Origin: Solea solea
Taxonomy: Eukaryota; Chordata; Actinopteri; Pleuronectiformes; Soleidae
Length of the DNA: 64,000 nt
Reading direction: 5' to 3'
Assembly (NCBI RefSeq): GCF_958295425.1
Contig: NC_081138.1
Coordinates: 20,124,886-20,188,885, forward strand
This document shows, in pieces, positions 1 to 12,200 of the stretch. Both the position numbers and the translations under genes were made by a program. The notes under the pieces are model-generated. The model had not been told where the DNA came from and did not search any database. It worked only from the letters and a program-made list of their open reading frames with translations. Position 1 is the stretch's first letter, and each line of letters begins with the position of its first letter.

Positions 1-2230
1 GATCAATAACTCAGAGGAAGGGAGACAGTGTGAGTACAGGCAGTCTCACTGTTATGTAAGAGCCAGCTGTGTGAGTGGAGGAGCTGCAGCGCGATGATGA
101 AAGCAACACTGCTTCCCTCATCCAGACAGAGCATCCATCCTCTCACTTACTTTCCTGAATTGTTCATGTATTATTCAAGTTACTGAAGGAAACAACAAAT
201 AGGAAAAATCACATCATGGCACTGCAGTGCCTCTCATTACCCATGGCAGCAAGACAGATTCATACATATATTTTCACACTGATGATGGGATTTCAAAAAC
301 TGCATATCCAAAAGCTGTGAGTGCATGCTTCAAATCCAGACTCGGTAATCCACTGCCGCCAACGGCAACCACTGTGTGTTTCGTGATGAAACAATGATGT
401 GAGATGTGGCAAGACGGGGGGGGAAAAAAAAAATCTGCAGTTAATCTGGATTAAATCATAGCGTTCATCATCCTGGATATAAATCAGAACATACCAGTTC
501 ATACCAAACCTTCCAGTCTCTGTCTGTCCGTCTGTCATAAATAGGCTCACAGCATTTTAAAATGTTGTGCACAAATACTGCAAGTAAAAAAGTAAAACAA
601 ACTGTACTGTTGGAAACATAAAGTCTCAATATTGTTATTCAATTTGAGTCTGGAGTTTGACCAAGGGCCCTATTGTGTGGATCTTCTGCAGTTAGCTGTG
701 GGCTACTGGACTTGTTTGAGTTAAGAAACCCCTTGGAGGAGAGAACTACAGAAGATGACTTACTGAGTGGAGTTTTACGTGTTCTCCCTGTGTGCACGTG
801 GGTTCTCTCTCTTTTTAAACTGCGTCTTCCTCCCAAAAACCTGCAGAAAAGGTTGAGTGGACCATCCCTGACCATAGGTGTGAGTGTGAGAGTGAATGTT
901 TGTTCACCTCTGTATGTTGGCCCTATGATGGACTTGCCTTTCACCTTATATGTCAGCTGACATTGGCTCCAGCCCCTCATGTGGACGGTAAAGTGGTAGA
1001 AAATGAATGAATGACATTAAATCTGTATCAGACGATGCTCAAATCAGTCGAGTGTCATACAGTTCTGTCATTTAAATATTAACTATATCCGAATTTCAAA
1101 CCCCTTTGCGTCCTATAGTGTGTTGTTCTGTTGAAAAGAGTATGCATTTTTAAACACATATTTGTTTCAAAACTGTGAACATTTTGGACAATTAATAGAC
1201 TGTTTTATTGCTCTAAAATACAAATTTTTAAAATGTTTTTGTAGCCTTAGAATAGGCTTTAACATGTACTTTGGGCAAGGACCTTGCTTTATGAAGGAGT
1301 CTGCTCTGTCACACTGGACCTTTAACTGGGACCTGTTCAGGAGAGATGTCTCCACCTTCCTGTTTGCTGTTGGGAAGCAGTTTGACATGATGACTGAATG
1401 ATGAGGTTCCAGCAATTATTTCAACAATCTCCGACATTTAAATAAAGACAGATGGTGGAATTGTGCCATTCTGAGGAACAAAGCCCAGCCATGGCTCCCG
1501 TACCTCACAGTTGGACTGAGGGGTTGACAACTGACTAATCTAAGCCGGAATACTTGTTTTTATTAGAATATATGCTGTACCTGTATGTGACAGTTGCAGA
1601 CTTTTACAAAGGTTATATAGCTTGTCACCCTGTCATCTGTGTTTCTGGCTTTTGAGTATAAAACTCAAGACCGGTCTGCAGTAGTGCTGAGCGGTGGATC
1701 AAAATGGCGTCACAGCATTTGAGCGAGGGAGATGATGAGATTATCTGGTTGTGTGGAAGGACAAGCAGCCTACAGGGGCAGAATGGGATGGAACTGAACT
1801 GCACCCTCCTACCTAATAACACTTCATTTCTGACTAGGATCACTTACAGGACTTAATTAAACCTTTAAGCGCTTTAACACAAAAACAAATCAATTGCAGA
1901 GACGCAGAGAAACAAAAAGCATCTCCTCTACAAGCATGTTCTTCTTTGCTGTTTTGCTGACGTGTGTTGTACACTGTGTTACAGGTCGAGCATGCAGCAC
2001 TGTGCACATGAAGGAAGATAAATCAACTCAGCTGCCGAGGCCTCGAACCTGAAACAGACGCTCTTACGACAGAAGACCCGCAGCTCCCTCTGGACACCTG
2101 GGACACCGAGAGCAACTTACGGCCTTCCTAGTGAGGATTATGTCATTATAGCTGACGACTTGGGCTTCTCCGGTGTTCGACAGCTACGAGGCAAAACCAG
2201 TCCTGCTCTCCAGACACGAAGCAGGGAACC
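1..2230 (+). other. 5' flank and probable 5' UTR of sv2b
   Basis: No coding exon is seen here. A TTACAG acceptor-like site ends at about 1984, so the coding exon of sv2b probably begins near 1985 with about 245 bases of 5' UTR. That would imply one or more non-coding exons further upstream, as in mammalian SV2B (family knowledge). This leader contains ATGs upstream of the chosen start. A decayed dispersed repeat occupies about 650-1010. The rest is AT-rich and unremarkable. Confidence 0.4.
650..1010 (-). repeat. Decayed dispersed fish repeat, inverted relative of 10910-11280
   Basis: The order of recognisable blocks is the reverse complement of the block at 10910-11280: a greeting-card style phrase about a header, a stretch reading as first difference from neighbours, and an end resembling 'cattttctaccgctttatcc' in reverse. 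The copy is diverged, so the open frames on both strands here are repeat-derived rather than genes. I recognise the family as a very common teleost interspersed repeat but cannot name its class with certainty. Confidence 0.6.
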
Positions 2231-5200
2231 ATGGATGACTCTTATCACAACAACGTGAACCAGCAGGTGACGGAGAGCGGAGAGTACACCTACACCCAGG
2301 ACGGAGGAGGTCACGACAGCTACCCTTACCAAACGGACTACCCTCCACAGGACGAGGACGCTGCAAGTGACGACACTGAGGGGGCAGATGACAACGAACA
2401 GATGTATGAGGGGGAGTACCAGGGCATCCCGCACCCAGACGAGATCAAGGAGGCACGGCGGGCAGCCCGGATTGAGGCCAGGAGGAAAGCCCGTCAGGCT
2501 GCGCAGCAGGTGGACGAGGAGGACAACCTGCCAGAGCAGTACGAGGCCATCATGGAGGACTGCGGCCATGGGCGCTTCCAATGGATGCTGTTCTTCGTGC
2601 TCGGCTTGGCACTAATGGCCGATGGAGTGGATGGTTTTGTGGTGGGCTTCGTCTTGCCCAGTGCTGAGAAAGACATGTGCATATCCAATGCTGACAAAGG
2701 ACTGCTGGGTAAGTGAGGACAAAGACAGGGAAAGTGAAAGAAACGGTGAGGTCTCTCATGTGAGTTAAAGGTCTCTGTTGAGTTTATGTCTAGTTATCAA
2801 TTCCAAAATGGCATAACAATTAATGTAAAGGAATTTAGTGCTTGTAAAATCATTACACTGAGGAGGGGAGTGTTCCAGAGGCTGATGAGAAAGTCATTAG
2901 TATGGCCCTAAACCAGAGAACTGGAGAAATGAAAATTGACCTGACCTGATTATAGAGCTGGAATAAAATGGCGACCCATTACACCGTTGCTGAAATATTT
3001 CAGTCTGGACCAAAGGTGAACTTACTGATAGACCACCGTCATGCATCCAGCACAGCTGCAAACAGATTCCGCTCACACGTTTCCCCCAGACCGATAAACA
3101 ACCCTTTGGAAACCTAGACTAGATAATTGCAATCATCTGTCAAAGACTTCCAATCTTTACCCAGGGAAGAGGAACTCATCAGTGAAATGATCTGCCATTG
3201 TTCTTGGCAGAAACACAGCCTGCATGTGTTTGGCTCTTGATGGAAAATGGTTGCAGACCACTGATTCGAGCAGAAATATTCTCCAGCCACTGGGATAAAT
3301 TAGGGAAAACAAGGCTTGGATCATATTGCAAATGCATAAAAAAAATGAAAAAAAAGAAGAAAACCATTGTGTCCTAAAAGAGAATGAGCCGACTGGGAGC
3401 CATCAGATTAGCATCACTGAGCATTAGCACTGGTGCTACATATGTCTCAAAGACAACTCGAGAGGTGCCACAACTCACGATAAGTGTTTCTTTATATTCG
3501 ACATTAATCGAGAAACAGAATATTGTGCATTAATTGGAGCATTTCCTTGCGATTGTTGAAGTTTCACCTGCTCCAAAACGTGGACCACAATGTTAAACGT
3601 GCAAAAGAGAAAGGGAGCTATAGGAAAAACAGACACAGCTTAATTGCAAATTTGAAATAAATCGGATTCTCACTTCCCGTGTAGATCTAAACTGCAAATT
3701 AAATCCTCTCCCCTCATGTCCCACGCCTTGTTGTGTAGCCAGGCGATGTGGTCGACTGCACATTGCTCATTTAACCTTAACAACGGGCACCTGAGACGAA
3801 GCTTTGCCTGATGACTGATGATGAAACAGGTGGTGATAGAGCATTCAGTGTGTGCTCCCAGGCTAATATGGAGCATGATGCAGAAGTGGAGGAGCCTGGC
3901 CTGGCCTGCGGTGCCCGGCGCAGGGCCGTCAGATACACTTCAGGCCTCTGACAGTCTGTGGTAGCAGGAGGAAGGCCTGACAGCGTCTGTTCGTGCAGAG
4001 TGAAGAGGGGAGCACAGATCAGTGGCCGAGAATATGGAGTAGATATGGAGAATGACGCTGTTTGATTCATGCTCATGCTCTGCTCACCAAGAACGCGGGA
4101 GCTGAGATGTGTTTAATCTCCTTGGACAGCGGATAGACTTCCAAACCTTTTGTCAAACAGAGGGGAATGGGTTTCTGCTCTTATGTTTCAAATGGTCGTG
4201 TTTACTCTATAAGAAAATACAAGAGACACAGTGGCGAGGAGGAGGAGGAGGATGTTCTGTTCTGTCAGGTTTTTAATCCAAGACTTCATCCGTTTGCTTA
4301 GATTTCCCCTCCTGATAGCTCAAAGGAATTGCTTGTGTTTTTGACATAGGGAGCTACATGTCATTGCAGAGGATGCATTTCTGGAATAAACTGCCCAAAC
4401 TGCAGTTAAAAAGGTGATGTATAAACTATGAGGAGGTTTTATGATGCTTCCCTCGTGCTATTAATAAATATTAATACAGAATATACGCGGTGCATAGCAT
4501 TTCATTGCAGTGTTGTGCACCGTATGCTTCAGCGATCTAGCTCGATGAGCTCATTACGTTTTATATGATATCCTTTTTATATGACATGTAGAAGGCAACA
4601 CTGCAGCAATGATTTTAAGTACTTTCATGGAGAAATGCAGTTGCAGGGTTAGTGTTAGTATGCATCAATGAATGATTGATATATCTGATTATTTTTAAAG
4701 AAGCTGGCATCATTGAAATTCACAGATTTAGCATATTGTTTGCAACAGTATACACGCACAGATTACAGGGAGCAGGATGTTGTATGTGTCCTGTGTGTTT
4801 GGAATAGACCTAAGGAAAAAAAAAAGGTTATCTAAAGAACAAGTTGGTAAAGTTTGAATTTAGAATATCAACTTTCATATACTGGCTGAAAATGAAGTCT
4901 TGTATCGCTATCTCAGTCAATCAGATATGTGATAGTAGCAGCAACTGATAGGAATATGAAAAAGATAGCTTTACCCTGTTATCACACCGTTTATGTCTTT
5001 CCATTCTGCCTAGTTATTCAAAAAATATTAAAATCTTAAAAATAATTAAACATTAGGAGAAGTGCTCAATCTCTTTCAGTCAGAATACATTACACACAGT
5101 AATAAAATGTGTTCATTACAAATATGGATTTGTTTCAACAGTGTATACGTTACTGTGCAAAAGCTTTATTGTTTTTATGCCCGTCAAATTCTCTAATCAT

Positions 5201-8200
5201 TTGCATTAGACATTGGAATGATGTGACTGAAAGTCGGTCTTAGATATTAGTAAACTGTCAGTGAGTTGAACTCATGTGACGCTCAAGCATGTCTTGAATA
5301 AACCTGGCGTAATAGACAGATTTTACCAGCAACATTATTTTGGAGAATGATCATTTGGGAAATAATTTGCACTGTTTTTGCAGGAGGTTAAATGTCACTT
5401 CATGTGCATGTGCTGAATGCACTTACAGGAAGGCAAAGAAAGAAGGAATGAGAATTAGGACACTTCATGGAGCAGCCTGAATCTTGTTGCTGCAGGGGAA
5501 CATCCTTGGCCTCCACCTCATACTTGACGCCCTCTGACGAATTTCTGACCACTAGGTCACCTGTCAATTTCTCAGGGACATACACGTTGCCTTAAGCAAC
5601 AACTCGACCGAGATGTTAAAGTGACATATCAGCCTTGACTGTTTGTTTCCAATGAGCAGCCACTTGTTGAATGAGCCGAGGATGGTTGAGATTGCCGTGA
5701 GGACGGGCCAGTAATCCATAAGGAGGGTGCGAACGACGCCTTCACGTGCCCGCTAAAACGCTTAATCCCACTGTAATTAAGGTTGTGTGTGTAGTAAAAA
5801 CACAGGGGAAGCAGAAGGTGTGCGCCTAAAGGTTTAAACAACATGATGGAGTGGATGCTTGAGGTTGTAGGTTGCAGTTGTGACACCAATAAAGGGGAGG
5901 GGGGGAGGGGGGGGGAGCATATTACTCTCCCCAGAGACATAAAAAGGAAGTACACAATCTTTATTATCTCCTTGGTGCAGTAATGGGCAGCACTGTTGGT
6001 CATTTTTATGGGCTTGCCTCTCGCCTTTCAACAATGACAAACAGTGGCATACGTCTGCAGGTAAAATAAAGAAGACCATTTGTTTTGCAGTAATAAAAGG
6101 CTGACAGAGAAAAGCAAACAGAGAAACAATGTTGTTGGGATGATGGAGAACCATTCTAATTATTCAGAGATGTGTATCCGAGCATGCAATGTTGAATTAC
6201 ACTACAAGTATGATGGTCTCTGTGATTCTGTGTTCATGAAAAGGTAAAGGGAGCCCCCTTGTGGGCATAAGGAGTTCTGGCCTTGGCTTTTGCCTTCTTT
6301 AAATATTATAATGTCACTGGTGTTTTATGTATGCATCTACATTTGTTTATCTGTTGGCCTACACTGTTTGCTTCACTAAGATCTACCGTGTGAGTAAAAC
6401 ATAGAGCTGGATTATAAATCTAATCTCTTTGTGTGTGTGTGTGTGTGTTTGCAGGTCTGCTGGTGTATGTGGCCATGATGGTGGGGGCACTGATTTGGGG
6501 GGGTCTGTGCGATAAGATGGGCAGGAGGAAGTGTCTGATCTACGTTCTGACGATCGACCTGGTCTTCTCCTTCCTGTCCTGCTTCGCCCAGAGCTACGGC
6601 TTCTTCCTCTTCTTCAGGTTCTGCTCAGGCTTTGGGTGAGACTCACATTTGCATTTAAATGTGTGTTCACGTGTACGTTTCCAGACCTCACTCAAACCAC
6701 AGATTTTTACATGGGGCTGACCTTTTTTTTCCATTAATACTCTAATCCTTTTAGTTGAAATAAGTATGTCTGTCATATTTTATTGAGAAAAAAAAAAAAT
6801 ATTTGTATTCGATATTCGTTCCCGAAATGAAAAACTTGGCATTTAAATATAAATGAGTAATAGGTGGCAGCTCCATTCAAATACGCGGTCCAACACAGAG
6901 GCAGAGAAACACACCAGTCTTGCATTTAATTTCTAACATTTTAATTATAATATTAATATATAATATTAACTGGTAAATTTAGTTCATTGAAAGTCGAGGA
7001 ACGAGTCTTGGTCTCCAATACTTACAAGTATCTAATAGAAATGTAAAAACAATCAAGAAATAAATAAAACCAATCAATCGACAGCAGCATTAAAAGGTAA
7101 CGTGTTTTTTAAAGTGCAACAGGTTCTAGTGGCAGAGTGGAACAGTCTCACAGACTGCTCTGTCTCTGCATCTGCTAGTGTCGAAGTGTCTGCAGGACTG
7201 GGTAAGCTGCATCCAGTAGCCCCCCCGGGCACTGCAAATATGCAGCAGCAGCAGAAGCGCCCAGTGATGCAGGGAGTTGCTGTGCTCTCCACCACACACC
7301 TGTAGAAGGAGCCATTTTTATGATGTTCTGTGTTATCCTGCCAGGTGAGGGTATTGGAGAGGTGCACACCGTCTATATATAGAGAGACAGAGGGACAATT
7401 CTGGTCTTCTGGACGTCCACAATCATCTCCACTGTTCTTCTTACACCACAGTCCCAGTCTATCTACCTCCTGCCTGTGCTCTGACTCTTTTTCCCGTTGG
7501 TTATTAGCTCCACTATTGCAGTATAACGTCTGCCGTCACGATGAGGTTGCTGTCACATAGTGGGCTCTGCAGTCGTGCGTGGGCAGTGTGTAGAGGACAC
7601 AGCCAGTGTTCAGAGTAATAGATGACAATGTGATGTTACCAATTCTGACAGACTGGGGGTCAGTTAGTTAAGAAGTACCACAAATCCAATTGCAGAGTGT
7701 TTTGGGATGATTGTTTTAAAAGCAGAACTACAATCCAGAAAGAGCAGCCTCCCTCATCTCCAGATGTGTGAGAAGCCTGGATGGAGGAAAGTGGAGATGT
7801 CATTAGATGTGGCACCATTCTGTTTTGTAGGCATGCAGTACTGGTAAGGGTAAGCTATTATTATCAATGGTCTCCATGATCATTACCAGCCTCTCAAAGC
7901 ACTTCATTATTAAATATTGGGTGAATAATTTAATCTTATGGCTTTTTCCTGTAAAAACACTGTAAAATCCATACTGAGATCCCACTGTTGCTGCTGCAGG
8001 TTGAACAATACACACGGCAAAGAAGGGCTTCACTTTACTATTCACATGAACTCAAAGACACATTAGCTGCAGCAGAACTCCACTTATTTACCTTATCAGA
8101 GCATTTCTTTATGACACTAATTAAAACAAGAGAACAGGGACCATGGCTTGTTTCTAATTTGAGTTTTATTGCTGAGTTTGAATTCCCGCTGTCGCCAGCA

Positions 8201-9169
8201 CCTTAGGGTGATGCCTTTTTTTTTTTTGCTGTGCACACTTTACTTTTACAACTTTCAAAGACACATTTTTTTGATAGTGATTGCAGCATGACCCTTCCCA
8301 GACCTGCAATATCGATGTTTGAGCTATTTCCTGAGCCAGAAAAATAATAAAATAAAAAAAACCTCTAAGGCCATAAAAAGAAATGTTCACTTGTCATTGA
8401 TTTAAAATGAGTCCCATGTTAGTCATTTCACTGGCTTCACAAAAACACAAAGAGCCAGCACAATTCAACGTCTCCATTTTTATCTCTTATGTATTAATAT
8501 TAAAATTTGAATAAATACTGCATTTTGTTGAAAAAAAAAAAAGTGATGCTACCACCAATCTCATATTGACAATTTCTGAATTATTTTCCCAATATGAACC
8601 ATGTCCTCAACCTGATTATTACCTGATAGGCTTGTCAGAAAAATGCATTAATTCCTTTAAATACAAATCAAGACGAAATCTTTAAAAACGGTCACCTTGA
8701 TGATGTTTTCTTTTTATAATGTGCATCATATTTTCTTCAAAATTGGGGCATTATAGCAGATTTAAAGTGCAACTAAACAAAATGAAAAAATTGAATAACA
8801 CCCGCATCGAGACCGCCAATTTCTATATTACAATTTCTGGAAACACAGGCTGCCACTGAATCTTATTATTATCTAACCACTAATGTCGTTTAATTAATTG
8901 GAATTGTTGAGGCAGACAGCTCAGAGACAAGCATCTTAAAATCTGGAAAAACTTTAATAGCATCTTGGGAAGAATCTTTTCTAAAATATTATTTTTGTGG
9001 TTTCTCCTACAGAATTGGTGGCTCCATCCCAATAGTGTACACCTACTTCACCGAGTTCCTGCAGATGGATAAACGTGGAGAACATCTGAGCTGGCTCTGC
9101 ATGTTCTGGATGTTAGGCGGCCTGTACGCCTCCTTCACCGCCTGGGGAATCATCCCTCACTACGGTAAA

Positions 9170-9200
<31 letters not shown>

Positions 9201-12200
9201 CACACAGTATACTGAGGTACGATTCACAAAAGGTTTAAATATACCATAAACTCAAACAACAGAGATAATGTTTATGTGACTTTTAATTAAAATTCTAATG
9301 AAATGTCGGACTCATTTCTCCAGCCTGCAGAAACAACAGAATGTGGCTACGTTATTTAAATTTTTTTTTTGTGCTTGCTAATACACTGCATCTAATCTTC
9401 ACAGTTTCTTACGTTGCATGAATAATTCATAATAAAGCAATTAAACATCTTGGCATTCTCCACAAAAACAACATTTCTGGAAGACTCTTAAACAGACCCA
9501 CGGTTTGCCGTCAACTTTTGATCAAGTGAAATCCTTTAAATGCAAATGTCACATGCAAAAGTAAAAAAAACTGGTGCATACAGTGCTGCATTAATTCTTG
9601 TCATTTTGGCTCGTGCTTCAGTGAGGTCTTCTTTAACTTAGTTGTCATCGAATTGGTTTTCTAGGTTGGGGCTTTTCCATCGGTTCAGAGTTCCAGATGC
9701 ACAGCTGGAGACTGTTCATCTTTGTGTGTCTCTTCCCTGTGCTGGCTGCACTCATCGGAGTCATCTTCATGCCAGAGAGCCCACGTTTCCTCCTGGAGGT
9801 GAGATTACTAAAACTTGAGGCTGACTGATATGGGGTTTTTTATGGCTCATGCCAAATTTGATCTTTAGAAATCTGAAAGCTGCGTTATTTATCGGCTAAT
9901 GGCTGATATATGGCTTTTTTTCTTTTGTTGAAAACGTATGAACTAAAAACTCACTAACTAAATACATAAACTAGGTCATCCAAAAAAAATCAAAAGCTGA
10001 CTTGGCAGCATTTGTAATAATTTGCTGATTAATTATATTATAATCTGCACATGGTAAATATTGACCTGCCAGAGGTTCTTACAAGGCAAATCCCACTATT
10101 CATTGTGCCAGTGTACAGTGTTAAAACATCGAGCTGTGATTGGTTAAAAAAACTGATGAGTCATCAGACACCACAGCAACATCCCACTGCCGTGCAAAGG
10201 TAACGAAGGACTGTTAAGATATCACCAGAACACCACCCGCCCCTGTTTCCCATCCAGGACAATGTCAGGCCTTTAACCACATGTGGTATTGTGTTTGTAT
10301 GTTACTGCTGCAACATGTTCATATCACACAAACCCCCAAGTTATCACACATTGGCCCTTCTGATAAGAGGCAGACCTCATGGGAAAACTGGCCTTATCTA
10401 GCTATTTTTTATGTGGGAAATTGTCAAAATAACCAACTACATAATAAAGTCACAAATCACTCACAGAGCTGATCTGTTCCCCCACAGTGTAAATACACTC
10501 TTTTTGGCATGTTTTTCATGCTTCACATCCAGGCCTTGATCCAGATTTGACCAAAATCCTGACTCTGCATCGCCACCAAAACCAAACATTTCTTCATTGA
10601 CCCATAACCCTACACATTCAAACGATTTGAAATCATGCTGTGTACAAACAGATAGACTTAACGGGGACATTTGTCAGTAACAGGAAAGTGTGTGTGTGTG
10701 TGTTTCTTTCTTTTTCATTTGTTATAGAGCGCCCGGCATGATGAGGCCTGGATGATCCTGAGACAAGTTCATGACACGAACTGGAAGGCCAAGGGGGAGC
10801 CAGAGAGAGTTTTCACTGTAAGACTTAAGCGTAACTAAAGTGTGTAAATATAATCCATTTAGGCCCAATAAGCTGCGTTACGGTTAATCACTATAAAGAA
10901 GCACAAAACCATCCAAACATCCATTTTCTACCGCTTTATCCTCCACAGGAGGGTTGCGGGGGGGTGCTGTGCCAATCTCAGCTGATAGGGCGAGAGGCGG
11001 GTACACCCTGGACAGTCTGCCAGTCCAACACAAAGCCACATATAGGGACAAACAACTATTCACTGTCACACCTATGGTCAATTTAGAGTGTCCAATTTTA
11101 CCTAATATTGCATGTTTTTGGACTGTTGGAGGAAGCCAGAGAACCCAAAGAAAACCCGCGCACACACGGGGAGAACTTGCAAACTCCATGCCGAAAGGTC
11201 CTAGTTCTAACCAGGGCTCGAATCCGAGTCTTCTTGCTGCAAAGGCAAGAGCGCTAACCACAGACCGTGTGGCCCAGCACAAAACCAATCAATCTTAATT
11301 TATATTTTTAAGCAGTAGGTCATGTAATTAAAAAAAGAGAAGCTAAACTTGCTGACAAAACAACAGGAACAGGGAAAAACAACAGTACAAATGTTACAAA
11401 GTTGTCGGGCGGTTAATTCACTCACTGAGTAAAAACAGTTTATGGACTACAACAGTTAATGAAGATGAAAGTCTTAAACTCTTTCTTTGTCTCTTTGTGA
11501 AGGCGACCAACATTAAGACCCCAGAGACACAGGAGGATGAGTTCATAGAGATCCAGAGTGACACCGGCACTGCCTTCCAGCGGTGGACTGTCAGACACAC
11601 GACTATGCTGCAACAGGTTCACCAAAATCACCGCTACACTAGAACAGAATATGCCAACCCCCATTCGTTTTCACGCAGGAATAACATGTGCCTCTCTTGT
11701 CTTGCTTTCAGGTGATGGCTAACATCATGTCCTTATCAGCGCCAGAGCTCAGACTGCAAGGTCTCTTCCTGGTTATTGTCTGGTTCTGCTTGGCTTTCAG
11801 GTACAAAATAACCACACATTTTAACCTTATTAAAAATGGACAGAGTCTTCAGGTGTCAGTAAACATATCCGTAAGTTTATGTTATCCATTGCTAATTTCA
11901 GGTCTTCTTTAATCAAGCATTGTGTCAATTTTGTGTGATTGCCAGCTAGCATTGTTCAGTAGGAGCCTGGTTGCAGGTGATGCCTCTGAACTTCTAGATG
12001 CAAAACCTCAACATGACACTGGCCAAATTGCAATTCTGGAGTCTTCAAAATGGGAGTTTGGACTCTTTTTTTTGCCGCTTGATTTTAACCCACAATCACA
12101 TGTGGACATTAAAACCTACAGGTTTTCTTTTACCTTGAATCTTTGTTCTTTGGACATCTTGTGATTTGCTGTTCCTTAAGTTCAAACTGAATTGGGAAAG

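Noticed and set aside
2138..2581. 147-codon ORF antisense to sv2b exon 1
   Set aside because: It is the complement of the acidic and Arg-rich sv2b coding exon. No independent support.
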